DNA from: JAMXLG01 sp963765935
GTDB taxonomy: Bacteria; Vulcanimicrobiota; Vulcanimicrobiia; Vulcanimicrobiales; Vulcanimicrobiaceae
Assembly: GCA_963765935.1 (NCBI GenBank)
Contig: CAVXXX010000002.1
Coordinates: forward strand, 310,001-374,000
Length of the DNA stretch: 64,000 bases
Direction: 5' to 3'
Below, in pieces: positions 38,949-49,100 of this stretch. A model generated the notes under the pieces. The model made no database searches. It worked only from the letters and a program-made list of their open reading frames with translations, and was not told where the DNA came from. Position 1 is the first letter of the stretch, and each line of letters opens with the position of its first letter. Made by a program: the position numbers and the translations under genes.

Positions 38949-38988
38949 AAAAAGAAAAGGCCCGGCGAATCACGCCGAGCCTTTACCT
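38949..38988 (-). terminator. Rho-independent terminator after rpoB
   Basis: On the minus strand AAAGGCTCGGCG-TGATT-CGCCGGGCCTTT (38984-38956, one G-T pair) is followed by TCTTTTTC. It lies 17 bases after the rpoB stop and shows that rpoB transcription ends here and does not continue toward rpoC. Confidence 0.85.
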
Positions 38989-39005
38989 TTTATAGTTCCT
39001 TCGAA

Positions 39006-42000
39006 CTAGAACTCTTCCTCGTTGTTGGGGTTATCACTGTACGACTCCTCGTCTTCTTCCTCGAAGCCCTTGTCCTCTTCGTACGAATCCTCGTCTTCTT
39101 CCTCGAGTTCATATCCCTGGACGCCTTCCTCGAGTTCGGTATCTTCCGGCTCTTCCTCGACGGTGAAGATCTCTTCGTCCGTTTCACGTGCCGCTGCGGG
39201 TGGAGGCGTTGGTAGCGGAGTCGCATCGAGCGGCTTGCTGTCGTCGATTTCCTCTTCTTCCTCTTCCTCTTCCACCTCGGGTTCGGCGATGCCGGCTTCC
39301 GCCACACCGTCGGCGCCGAGCACGCCTTCGGCAGCGGCTTCCGCCACTGCTTCGCGCGCTGCAACTTGCGTTTGCGACACGACCGGCTGATCGTCGCCCA
39401 TCAGAAGACCGATCTCCTGACGCTCGCGGTCGCCCATGTCGTCGTCTTGCATGCGCACGTCGATCTCTTCACGGTTCTCCGTGAGTACTTTGACGTCGAG
39501 CGCTAGCGACTGCAGTTCCTTGATGAGAACCTTGAACGATTCCGGAACACCGGGTTCCATGACGTTCTCGCCTTTGACGATCGCTTCGTACGTCTTCACG
39601 CGACCGACGACGTCGTCCGACTTGACCGTCAACAGCTCTTGCAGCGTGTATGCAGCGCCGTAGGCTTCGAGTGCCCAGACTTCCATTTCACCGAAGCGCT
39701 GGCCACCGAACTGCGCCTTACCGCCGAGCGGCTGTTGCGTGATCATCGAGTACGGGCCCGTCGAACGCGCATGGATCTTGTCGTCGACCAAGTGCGCGAG
39801 CTTGAGCATGTAGATCATGCCGACCGTGATCGGACGCGAGAAGCGTTCACCCGAACGTCCGTCGCGCAGCCACGTCTTACCGTCGGGCGCCATACCGGCA
39901 TCTTGGAGCCACTCGGAAATATCTTCCGAATGGGCACCGTCGAAGACCGGCGTCGCGACGTTCATGCCGAGCATGCGCGCCGCCCAGCCCAGGTGCGTCT
40001 CCATGATCTGGCCGAGGTTCATACGCGAGGGAACACCGAGCGGGTTGAGCACGATGTCGACCGGCGAACCGTCTTCCAGATACGGCATGTCTTCTTCCGG
40101 CAGCACTTTCGCGATAACACCCTTGTTACCGTGACGTCCCGCCATTTTGTCGCCTTGCAGAATCTTACGCTTCTGCGCGACATAGACACGCACCAAGTGG
40201 TTCACGCCCGGTGAGAGCTCATCGCCGTTTTCGCGCGAGAACACCTTGACGTCGATGATCTTGCCTTTTTCGCCGTGCGGAACTTTGAGCGAGGTGTCGC
40301 GTACTTCACGCGACTTCTCGCCGAAGATGGCGCGCAGCAGACGCTCTTCAGCCGTCAGTTCGGTTTCGCCCTTCGGCGTCACCTTACCGACGAGAATGTC
40401 TTCCGGACGCACTTCCGCACCGATGCGGATGATGCCGCGCTCGTCGAGATCCTTGAGCGCGTCTTCACCAACGTTGGGAATATCGCGGGTGATCTCTTCC
40501 GGTCCGAGTTTCGTGTCGCGCGCTTCGCACTCGTACTCTTCGATGTGAATCGAGGTGAAGCGGTCTTCTTTGACCATCCGCTCGGAGATCAGAATTGCGT
40601 CTTCGTAGTTGTAGCCTTCCCACGGCATGAACGCGACCATCACGTTCTGGCCGAGTGCAAGCTCCGCTTCATCCGACGACGGCCCGTCGGCGAGCACTTG
40701 TCCGCGCACGACCTTCTCACCGAGCGCCACGATCGGACGCTGGTTGATACACGTGCCGGCGTTGCTGCGCACGAATTTCAGAAGATCGAAAATCTTCTCC
40801 GTGCCGTCTTCGAGCGTGATCGTGATGCCCTTCGCATCGACGGCGGTCACTTGACCGTTGACGTCGCTGACAATGAGCGAGCCCGAATCCTTCGCCGCGC
40901 GATACTCCATGCCGGTGCCGACAATCGGCGCATCGGGACGAAGCAGCGGAACGGCTTGACGTTGCATGTTCGCACCCATGAGTGCGCGGTTTGCGTCGTC
41001 GTGCTCGAGGAACGGAATGAGCGCCGTTGCGACCGAGACGATCTGCTTCGGCGAAACGTCCATCAACTGAACGCGGCTCGCTGGTTCTTCGATGTACTCT
41101 TCCGCGTAACGGCAGACGACCGTTTCGCTCGTGATCTTGCCGCTCGACTCTTCGACTTGCGTGTTCGCTTGCGCGATGATGTACTCGTCTTCGCGATCGG
41201 CAGTGAGGTACTGAATTCGGTCGCTGACGACACCGCCCTCGACGACGCGGTACGGCGTCTCGATGAAACCGAACTTGTTGACGCGCGCATACGTCGCGAG
41301 CGAACCGATCAGACCGATGTTCGGACCTTCCGGCGTTTCGATCGGGCAGATGCGGCCATAGTGCGAGTGGTGGACGTCGCGGACTTCGAAGCCGGCGCGT
41401 TCACGTGAGAGACCGCCCGGACCGAGGGCCGAGAGACGGCGCTTATGCGTGAGTTCCGCGAGTGAGTTCGTTTGGTCCATGAACTGCGAGAGTTGCGATG
41501 AACCGAAGAACTCTTTGATGGCGGCGACGACCGGACGAATGTTGATTAGCGCCTGCGGCGTGACCGTTTCGATGTCCTGAACCGTCATACGTTCGCGAAC
41601 GACGCGCTCGAGACGCAGCAAACCGACGCGGAATTGATTCTGCAGCAGTTCGCCGACCGAACGCACGCGACGATTGCCGAGGTGGTCGATGTCGTCCTTC
41701 GCGATGATACCCGTCGCGACTTTGATGAGGCGGCGGATTACCGCGATCATGTCGGCGCGCGAGAGGCACTTGACGTCGATCGACGGCTCATCGAGGCCGT
41801 TGTATTCGTTGATCTGAATCGTGGGCGTGGCGGCGCGTTCTTCCACGTCCGGATTCTCGATCCGGTAGTGGAATTTGCCCTGCAACTTGTAGCGGCCGAC
41901 ACCCGCGAGATCGTACCGCTTCTCATCGAAGAACAGCGATTCAAGCAGCTTCTCGGCGTTCTCCGCATTTTCGGGTTCGCCGGGACGGAGCTTCTTATAG

Positions 42001-42908
42001 ATCTCTTTGAGCGCGTCTTCGCGCGTCTTGATGTCTTTGTCTTTATCGATCGAGTTTTGAATCAGCGGCGAATTGCCGAAGAGCGCGAGAATTGCTTCAT
42101 CGCTCTCCCAATTCAAACCGAGATCCGGGCGCGAAAGCGCGCGGATGAACGTCGAAACATAGATCTTACGGTTCTTGTCGATGCGAACGCCGATCGTGCC
42201 CTCGGTCTCATCGTTCTTCGTGCCGTTATCGGTTTCGAATTCGATCCACGCTCCACGATTCGGAATGATCGTAGCGTTGTACGTCGGACGCGAATTGGTA
42301 TCGAGATCTTGGCTGTAATACACGCCCGGCGAGCGGACGAGCTGGCTCACGATCACGCGCTCGGCGCCGTTGATCATGAACGTGCCCTTGTCGGTCATGA
42401 GCGGGAAATCGCCCATGAAGATTTCTTGGTCCGGGATACCCTTGATTTCGCCGGATTCGGCGGTGATCAGACGAACGCGGACACGCAGCGGTGCGCTGTA
42501 CGTCATGTCGCGTTCGCGACATTCTTCAATAGAATACTTCGGCTCGCCGAGCGAGTGCTCGCCGAACTCGAGAATCAGGTTACCGGTGAAATCTTTGATC
42601 GGGGAGATCGATGCAAATGCCTCGCCAAGCCCTTCCGTCTTGAACCAATCGAAGCTGGCCTTCTGAAGTTCAATGAGGTTGGGGATTTCGAGGACATGCG
42701 GAATCTTCGCGAAAGAGTGCCGCGAGCGTTTGGGACCGGGATCGGGCGGCTGCTCGATAGTGAACGCGCCGGCCGCTGCCGGAAAAGTTGTATGGACCGC
42801 AGTGGTCGTGACGCCGGCATTCGGCGCGGGCCGCTCGGTACGCTTCGACTTGCCCTTCGCACCTGCGGAGCTCTTCGCAGGGGACTTCGGAGCCGTCGTT
42901 TTCGCCAT
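39006..42908 (-). CDS. rpoB: DNA-directed RNA polymerase subunit beta with charged terminal extensions
   Basis: 1300 residues from ATG 42908, which has a GAGAGAGA ribosome site; an upstream frame to 42938 is unlikely. Conserved blocks include 'FGSSQLSQFMDQTN', 'THKRRLSALGPGGL' (the rifampicin region, with sensitive-type D, H and S residues) and 'GDKMAGRHGNKGV'. Two additions are unusual. A Lys/Ala/Pro-rich N-terminal extension of about 60 residues precedes 'KIPHVLEIPNLI'. After the normal end ('LALDVKVLTENREEIDVR') a tail of more than 120 residues follows, whose last 95 are mostly Glu/Asp. The gene has its own promoter and terminator, with no rplJ/rplL upstream and no rpoC downstream. Confidence 0.98.
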   Translation of the reverse strand: MAKTTAPKSPAKSSAGAKGKSKRTERPAPNAGVTTTAVHTTFPAAAGAFTIEQPPDPGPKRSRHSFAKIPHVLEIPNLIELQKASFDWFKTEGLGEAFASISPIKDFTGNLILEFGEHSLGEPKYSIEECRERDMTYSAPLRVRVRLITAESGEIKGIPDQEIFMGDFPLMTDKGTFMINGAERVIVSQLVRSPGVYYSQDLDTNSRPTYNATIIPNRGAWIEFETDNGTKNDETEGTIGVRIDKNRKIYVSTFIRALSRPDLGLNWESDEAILALFGNSPLIQNSIDKDKDIKTREDALKEIYKKLRPGEPENAENAEKLLESLFFDEKRYDLAGVGRYKLQGKFHYRIENPDVEERAATPTIQINEYNGLDEPSIDVKCLSRADMIAVIRRLIKVATGIIAKDDIDHLGNRRVRSVGELLQNQFRVGLLRLERVVRERMTVQDIETVTPQALINIRPVVAAIKEFFGSSQLSQFMDQTNSLAELTHKRRLSALGPGGLSRERAGFEVRDVHHSHYGRICPIETPEGPNIGLIGSLATYARVNKFGFIETPYRVVEGGVVSDRIQYLTADREDEYIIAQANTQVEESSGKITSETVVCRYAEEYIEEPASRVQLMDVSPKQIVSVATALIPFLEHDDANRALMGANMQRQAVPLLRPDAPIVGTGMEYRAAKDSGSLIVSDVNGQVTAVDAKGITITLEDGTEKIFDLLKFVRSNAGTCINQRPIVALGEKVVRGQVLADGPSSDEAELALGQNVMVAFMPWEGYNYEDAILISERMVKEDRFTSIHIEEYECEARDTKLGPEEITRDIPNVGEDALKDLDERGIIRIGAEVRPEDILVGKVTPKGETELTAEERLLRAIFGEKSREVRDTSLKVPHGEKGKIIDVKVFSRENGDELSPGVNHLVRVYVAQKRKILQGDKMAGRHGNKGVIAKVLPEEDMPYLEDGSPVDIVLNPLGVPSRMNLGQIMETHLGWAARMLGMNVATPVFDGAHSEDISEWLQDAGMAPDGKTWLRDGRSGERFSRPITVGMIYMLKLAHLVDDKIHARSTGPYSMITQQPLGGKAQFGGQRFGEMEVWALEAYGAAYTLQELLTVKSDDVVGRVKTYEAIVKGENVMEPGVPESFKVLIKELQSLALDVKVLTENREEIDVRMQDDDMGDRERQEIGLLMGDDQPVVSQTQVAAREAVAEAAAEGVLGADGVAEAGIAEPEVEEEEEEEEIDDSKPLDATPLPTPPPAAARETDEEIFTVEEEPEDTELEEGVQGYELEEEDEDSYEEDKGFEEEDEESYSDNPNNEEEF

Positions 42909-43029
42909 TCGTTCTCTCTCTTTGGGTTTGGAACACACAAAAGAGGCCGAGCTCGTCCGGCTGCCTTGTGCCGGGCGTACTCGCCCTTCTTCTACTTTGT
43001 GGCTTAATAGCCGCAGGGCATAGGCTGCG

Positions 43030-43059
43030 ATTCTACCACCGCCCCTGGAGGGGCGTCAA
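43030..43059 (-). promoter_or_regulatory. Sigma-70-type promoter of rpoB
   Basis: On the minus strand TTGACG (43059-43054) and TAGAAT (43035-43030) are 18 bases apart, giving a leader of about 115 bases before ATG 42908. The perfect palindrome CGCCCCTGGAGGGGCG (43040-43055) covers most of the spacer and may be an operator. Confidence 0.65.
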
Positions 43060-43064
43060 GGCTA

Positions 43065-43235
43065 CTATTCTGCGGCTGAGGAAAGGCTGCGCCGGCGCAT
43101 CTTTTCCGCGATCGCCCCGCCTAAAAGAGCAAGCACGCCGGCCGGAAAGAGCAGCGTTACAAAAAACGCGACCGTCTGCACGACATACGAATGGCCCTGA
43201 TGCGCACCTAAGGCTCCCATGATCTCGGAAAGCAT
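43065..43235 (-). CDS. Small single-pass membrane protein, 56 aa
   Basis: ATG 43235 opens a 56-residue frame that ends 6 bases before the rpoB -35. The sequence is a short amphipathic start ('MLSEIMGALGAHQGH'), one long membrane helix ('VAFFVTLLFPAGVLALLGGA'), then a basic segment 'EKMRRRS' and a polar tail, a typical N-out/C-in microprotein by the positive-inside rule. No good ribosome site is visible, and the start overlaps the promoter region of the divergent helicase gene. No family is recognised. Composition strongly favours a real membrane protein over chance. Confidence 0.55.
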   Translation of the reverse strand: MLSEIMGALGAHQGHSYVVQTVAFFVTLLFPAGVLALLGGAIAEKMRRRSLSSAAE

Positions 43236-43242
43236 ACCATGC

Positions 43243-43272
43243 TTGGCAAGCCTTATGCGTTATCGCTACCAT
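43243..43272 (+). promoter_or_regulatory. Promoter of the SNF2 helicase gene, possibly leaderless
   Basis: TTGGCA (43243-43248) and TACCAT (43267-43272) are 18 bases apart. The -10 ends eight bases before ATG 43281 and no Shine-Dalgarno is present, so transcription may begin at the start codon. Confidence 0.55.
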
Positions 43273-43280
43273 AAATCTTT

Positions 43281-46064
43281 ATGCGTGATGCAGCCGATGG
43301 TGCCGTCGATAGTTGGGTTGAAGCCGTAGCGGCGTCGACCGTTGATTCTCCACGCCTTCCGCGCGAATACGTCTCGTACACCATCGACGTACAAGAGCAT
43401 TATTATGTGCCGCGCTTCGTGCTATCCGCATTTGTCGCGGGGCGCCGTATCGATCTTGCGGCACTTGCAACGGCCAACGCGAAATATGCAATGCAATCGG
43501 ATCGCACGATCGGCAAGCTGATCGCTGCAAGTGGTTTACTCGGCGGGCTTCGAAGTCTCTCGCCGGTGGTGCTCGGCACGTTGCTGCAAGCCTTGATCGC
43601 GACGCACCGTTTGCATTGGCGCACGGCGGATGCGCCGCCGCTCGCCGACGAGCCGCTGGTGAATGCGAGGCTCGGATGGATACGCGGGAGCGACGGACGA
43701 CAACGCCTCCACTTGCGCGGAAGACCATCGACCGTGCTCCTGCCGTCGTCTCCGTTGTGGTACATCGATGCGCGCACGAACGCCGCGGGTCCCGTAGGTG
43801 TCGATGTTCCGGCCGCGACTGCGGCCGTGCTCGCGGGCGCGCCGTCGCTCACGAGCGATCAGGCGCGGCGCGTCAACGTCGCGTTACGCCACGTGTTCGC
43901 GACGGCGAACGTCGAACCGCCGCATCTCGACGAAGCAATCGACGTCGTCGATCGCGAGCCCGCGCCGATCGTTCGTTTCACCGTCAACGGCGAGCGGGTT
44001 ATTCCCGAAATGACTTTCGCGTACGGCGACGAGGAAGTCCGCGAAAACGATCCGCGCCGGGAGTTTCGAGCCGGTGCCGCAGTCTGGCCGCGCCGCCCCA
44101 CGTTCGAGGCACAAGCCGCCGAACGGTTTCGCGAGCTGCATCTCGGCGGGGAAACGAGCGAACGCGAATGGGTTTCCTTTGTCGGTCACATTGCACCGCA
44201 ACTGCGGCGCGAAGGCTGGCGCATCGAAATCCCCGACGATTTTCCGTACGCGGTCGTTGAGGCGGAGGAGGAGTGGCAGGCAAACCTCACCGATGCCGAG
44301 GCGCGCTGGTTCAACATCGATTTAGGGATCGAGGTCGAGGGGGAGCGCATTGCGCTCCTTCCGCTGCTCGTTAACGGATTGAATGCGAACGATTCAAACG
44401 AGCCGTTCTACGCGCGATTGCCGAGCGGCGCGTATGTCGCACTGCCTCGCGAACGCGTCTCGCGATTGCTCGCGACACTCGTCGATCTCTTCGATGCACC
44501 GCTAACCGACGATGGGCGCATGCGCATTCCGGCGGTTCGCGCGGCCGCGCTCGAGGATGTCTTTGCACTCGCGCATCCGCGCGGCATCGGCGTTGCGCGT
44601 TTGCGCGAACTCTTCGATGCACTCACCAAACTCGATGGCGCATCGTTGCAGTTGCCGGACTCCTTCGTCGGTGAATTGCGGCCGTATCAGCGTGACGGCG
44701 TGGCATGGCTGCAGGCGTTGCGCGAGCGGAATTTCGGCGGCGTACTCGCGGACGACATGGGATTGGGAAAGACGGTGCAGTTGCTGGCACACGTGTTGAT
44801 CGAACGCGAGGCCGGGCGATTGCAGGCGCCGGTGCTCATCGTGGCGCCGACGAGCGTGGTACCCAATTGGCGCGCGGAGATCGGGCGCTTCGCGCCGTCG
44901 CTACGCGTGCTGTCCGTCACCGGTCCGGACCGGCGCGAACGGTTCGAGGATATCGTCAACGCCGACATCGTACTCACGACGTACGCGCTGCTTCCGCGCG
45001 ACGCCGCCACCCTGGGGCCGCAACGCTGGTCGATCGTCGTCCTCGACGAAGCGCAAGCGATCAAGAATCCGCGGACGAATGCCGCTACCATGGCGCGGCG
45101 CTTGCATGCCGATCAGCGGCTTGCGCTCACCGGTACGCCGATCGAGAACCATCTCGAGGAGTTGTGGTCGATCTTCGCGTTTGCCGAACCGGCATTGCTC
45201 GAAGATCTTTCGTCATTCCGCCGCTTCTTTCGCACCCCGATCGAAAAGCAAGGCGATACGCTACGGCGCGGTGCGCTCGCATCGCGCTTGCGTCCGTTTC
45301 TCTTGCGCCGTACCAAAGCGTCCGTCGCACGCGACCTTCCGGCGAAAACGGAGATTATCCAGCGCGTGGAACTCGCCGGCGAACAGCGCGACCTCTACGA
45401 AACGATCCGCCTCGCAATGCATGCGCGCGTTCGCGAAGAAGTGCAGCGGCGTGGGCTTAGCCGTAGCCGCATCGTGGTGCTCGACGCCCTGCTCAAGCTG
45501 CGGCAGGTTTGTTGCGATCCGCGGCTGCTCAAACTGCCTGCGGCGGCGACCGTCACCGAGTCGGCGAAACTCGAAACGCTGCTCGAAATGCTCGAAAGCC
45601 TCATCGAAGACGGACGGCGGATTCTGCTCTTCTCGCAATTCACGTCGATGCTGGATTTAATCAAACCTGAGCTCGTCAAGCGCAACATTTCATTCGTCGA
45701 GTTGCGCGGCGCGACACGCGACCGCGAAACGCCGGTGCAACGGTTCCAAAGTCGTGAAGTTCCTTTGTTTTTAATCAGTCTCAAAGCGGGAGGCACCGGA
45801 CTGAACCTCACTGCGGCAGATACGATCATCCATTACGATCCGTGGTGGAATCCGGCCGTCGAGCAGCAAGCGACGGATCGCGCGCATCGGATCGGTCAAG
45901 AGCAACACGTGTTCGTGTACAAGCTGATTGCCGATGCAACCGTAGAGGATCGCATCGTGGAACTTCAGGAACGCAAGGGAGACTTGGCGGCGACGCTCTT
46001 TGACGAGACCGCACACGCGCCTCTCGCGCTCACGCCGGAGGATATCGAAGCGCTGTTTTCATAA
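43281..46064 (+). CDS. SNF2/HepA-family DNA-dependent ATPase (helicase-like)
   Basis: 927 residues. The N-terminal 450 residues are a poorly conserved accessory region without a visible zinc finger. The SNF2 core follows: motif I 'DDMGLGKT' (about 491-498), Ia 'LIVAPTSVVPNW', II 'DEAQ' (about 589-592), III 'LTGTPIEN', the insertion 'LRPFLLRRTK', then 'LFSQFTSML', V 'SLKAGGTGLNLTAADTI' and VI 'DRAHRIGQ'. Such proteins translocate on duplex DNA to move or strip bound proteins such as stalled polymerase. The gene is followed within about 100 bases by a nuclease-helicase on the same strand, suggesting a DNA repair or defence role. Confidence 0.92.
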   Translation: MRDAADGAVDSWVEAVAASTVDSPRLPREYVSYTIDVQEHYYVPRFVLSAFVAGRRIDLAALATANAKYAMQSDRTIGKLIAASGLLGGLRSLSPVVLGTLLQALIATHRLHWRTADAPPLADEPLVNARLGWIRGSDGRQRLHLRGRPSTVLLPSSPLWYIDARTNAAGPVGVDVPAATAAVLAGAPSLTSDQARRVNVALRHVFATANVEPPHLDEAIDVVDREPAPIVRFTVNGERVIPEMTFAYGDEEVRENDPRREFRAGAAVWPRRPTFEAQAAERFRELHLGGETSEREWVSFVGHIAPQLRREGWRIEIPDDFPYAVVEAEEEWQANLTDAEARWFNIDLGIEVEGERIALLPLLVNGLNANDSNEPFYARLPSGAYVALPRERVSRLLATLVDLFDAPLTDDGRMRIPAVRAAALEDVFALAHPRGIGVARLRELFDALTKLDGASLQLPDSFVGELRPYQRDGVAWLQALRERNFGGVLADDMGLGKTVQLLAHVLIEREAGRLQAPVLIVAPTSVVPNWRAEIGRFAPSLRVLSVTGPDRRERFEDIVNADIVLTTYALLPRDAATLGPQRWSIVVLDEAQAIKNPRTNAATMARRLHADQRLALTGTPIENHLEELWSIFAFAEPALLEDLSSFRRFFRTPIEKQGDTLRRGALASRLRPFLLRRTKASVARDLPAKTEIIQRVELAGEQRDLYETIRLAMHARVREEVQRRGLSRSRIVVLDALLKLRQVCCDPRLLKLPAAATVTESAKLETLLEMLESLIEDGRRILLFSQFTSMLDLIKPELVKRNISFVELRGATRDRETPVQRFQSREVPLFLISLKAGGTGLNLTAADTIIHYDPWWNPAVEQQATDRAHRIGQEQHVFVYKLIADATVEDRIVELQERKGDLAATLFDETAHAPLALTPEDIEALFS

Positions 46065-46127
46065 TGCTAGCTCGAGTCGTAACCGAGCCGAGCAGGCTCT
46101 ACTGGGTGAGGCCCAACTTTCAGTGTG

Positions 46128-46145
46128 ATGCCATGCACCTGGCAT
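46128..46145. promoter_or_regulatory. Palindromic operator-like site, ATGCCA-N6-TGGCAT
   Basis: Perfect 6-base arms flank the spacer TGCACC, ending 22 bases before ATG 46168 of the nuclease-helicase gene. This is the third copy of the layout seen at 4265 and 16142. The position would block transcription or translation start if bound. Confidence 0.5.
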
Positions 46146-46167
46146 CGGCGTGGCGTATTCTTCGTTC

Positions 46168-49100
46168 ATGCAGTATGTCGATGGCCGGCTCGTTTTCTCG
46201 GCAACCGATCTGAACAATTTCCTCGAGTGCCGCCGGTTGACGGAGCTTGAGGACCTTGTTGCGCGCGGCCTGATGCAAGCGCCTGAGGATGATGACGAAC
46301 AGGCGAAGCTCGTGCGCCGCAAAGGCGAGGAGCACGAAGCGCACTATCTCGCGCGTCTGGAGCGAGAGATGCCGGGCGTGGTACGGATCGAACGCAGCCG
46401 GCGCAGCATCGCCGCTTACCACGCCGCCGAAGCGCAAACGCTGGAGGCGATGCGAGCAGGCGCGCCGGTTATTTATCAAGCGACGCTCTTCGACGGACAT
46501 TTTCTCGGTCACGCCGATTTCTTGCGACGCGTCGAACGGCCCTCGGCGCTCGGTGCATGGAGCTATGAAGTTCTCGATACGAAGCTCGCCCTCTCGTCAA
46601 AACCGTATTTTCTCATTCAGCTTTGTAACTACAGCGAACATCTCAAGCGGCTCCAGGACGTTGCGCCGCGTTACGGGCACATCATCCTCGGAAACAACGA
46701 GGAGCAATCGTTCCTCATCCACGATTACGAAGCGTACTATCGCCATCTCAAGAATGAATTTCTCGCGTTCGCCGAGCGTGCATCGACGCAACGCGTACCA
46801 ACGGAGTATCCGCTCCACCGCAAGCATTGCACTATTTGCCCGTGGGACGACGCCTGCAACAACGTGCGGATCGCCGACGATCACCTGAGTATCGTCGCGT
46901 GGATGCGCCGCGATCAAATCGCAAAGTTCGAAGGCGCCGGCATTAAGACGGTCGCGCAATTGGCCCGTGCGCGCGATGAGGAACGACCGCTTGGAATGAA
47001 TCCCGACACCTTCGTGAAGCTGCGGCGTCAAGCGACACTGCAGGAGCGCGGCAAAGATGGTACCTTGCACTTCGAACTGCTCCGCCACGATTCGCGCGCC
47101 GGATTCGGCATTCTGCCGCAACCGAGCGAGGGCGACATCTACTTCGACATGGAAGGCGATCCGCTCTACGAACCGGGCCGTTCCCTCGAATATCTCTTCG
47201 GTGCATGGACGCTCGACGAACCGCACTACCACGCGTTTTGGGGACTCGAGCGCGCTGCGGAGAAACGCGCACTCGAGGACTTCGTTGATTTCGTGATCGA
47301 GCGGCGGCGCCGCTTCCCCGATCTTCATGTCTATCACTACGCAAACTACGAGAAGGCCGCGCTGCGCAGGCTCGCGCAAGCGCACGCGACGCGCGAGGCG
47401 GAAGTCGACGAACTGCTGCGCGGCGAGGTTCTCGTCGATCTCTTTGCGGTCGTGCGTCAGGCGGTCGCGATTTCGGAGAATAGCTACAGCATCAAACGGC
47501 TCGAAAAATTCTACGAGCTCAAGCGTTCGACGAGTGTCAAGAAAGGCGACGACTCAATCGTCATGTTCGAGCGCTGGCTGCAAGACGGCGACGATGCGAT
47601 TCTGCGCGACATCGAAGCGTACAACCGCGACGATTGTTATTCGACGTATCTCCTTCGCGAGTGGCTGCTTGCGCGACGCGACGAAGCGCAGCGAGAACAC
47701 GAAACGTCCTATCCGTTTCGCGAGCTAAAAACGGCGAAAGAGGCGCCTACGCGGGACGAGTCGCTGGAGCGTTACGCGTCGGAACTGGAAACGCGTTTGC
47801 TCGCCGGTCTTCCGGCAATCGACGAACATTCGTTTTACCCAACCGCCGAAGACCGCCGTCTACGCTACCTCGTGGGACACGCGCTCAGCTATCACCGCCG
47901 TGAAGACAAACCGGTATGGTGGGCATTCTTCGACCGTTGCGACAACGTCGACGAGCTGCTCGAATTCGATCGCGAAGCAATCGCGGGTCTCGTGTTCGAT
48001 GAAACGGCCGCCCCGCGCAGCGAAAAGAAAAGCACGATCTTCACCTATCGCATCCCGGAACAACGATATAAGCTCGGCGCGGGCGACTCGGTGTGCGATC
48101 CGTACGCCGGCAAATCGATCGGCACGATCGTCGCGATCGACGAAGATCGAGGCCTGCTCGAACTCAAGACGACGCGTTCCCAGGACTACGCGCGCGCAAT
48201 TACCGCCCTGATTCCCGGCGGACCGCTGCCTTCGAACGAGCAACGCCGCTCGATTGCGCGCATAGCAGAAACGGTGGCGAACGGAACGCTGCGCGAGGAG
48301 TATCCGGCGATTGCGGACCTGCTCGCTCTCGCGGTGCCGCGCGTCCGCGGTTTCGAACCCGGTGACGCGTTACAACCCGCGACGGTCAGCGCCGATGCCG
48401 TTTCGCGTATCGTGCAGAATCTCGACCGCAGCTATCTCTTTATTCAAGGACCGCCGGGCAGCGGCAAGACGACGATCTGCTCGTCCGTAATTGCCGACTT
48501 ACTGCAGGCCGGCGCTCGCGTCGGCGTCGTGAGCACGGGACACAAAGCGATCCATCATCTTCTGCACAAGGTCGAGACGCGTATGCATGAACGCGGTGCG
48601 GCGTTCCGCGGACTCTACAAGCACAGTCCGAACAGCAGCCATTCCGAATACGTCTCGGCGCTCGAACACCCATCGATCGAATCGACCGACGACAACAAAG
48701 CATTTGCGACGTTCGATTATAACCTCGCCGGCGGAACGGCATGGCTCTTCTCGCGCCCGGAACTTCGCGCCGCCTTCGATTATCTGTTCATCGACGAAGC
48801 CGGCCAAGTGTCGCTTGCCGATGCAATAGCCGTTGCGGCCTGCGCGAAGAACGTCGTGCTCCTCGGCGACCCCGCGCAACTCGCGCAAGTCAGCCAAGGA
48901 AGTCATCCCTACCGCGCCGGCTGGTCGGTCCTCGAACATTTGTTGGATGACGAACCGACGATCGGCCCCGACCGCGGAGTCTTCCTCGACGTCAGCTATC
49001 GCATGCAGCCGGAGATCTGCGAGTTCATTTCACTCGCAATGTACGACGGCCGCCTCTTCCCGTCGGCTTCGACGGTCCACCATGCGGTGCGAAGCGCGGG

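Noticed and set aside
38990..39364. Lys/Arg/Ser-rich frame inside the rpoB tail (both strands show long low-complexity frames)
   Set aside because: These are shadows of the GAA/GAG-rich acidic tail of rpoB. A continuous conserved RpoB frame runs into the tail.
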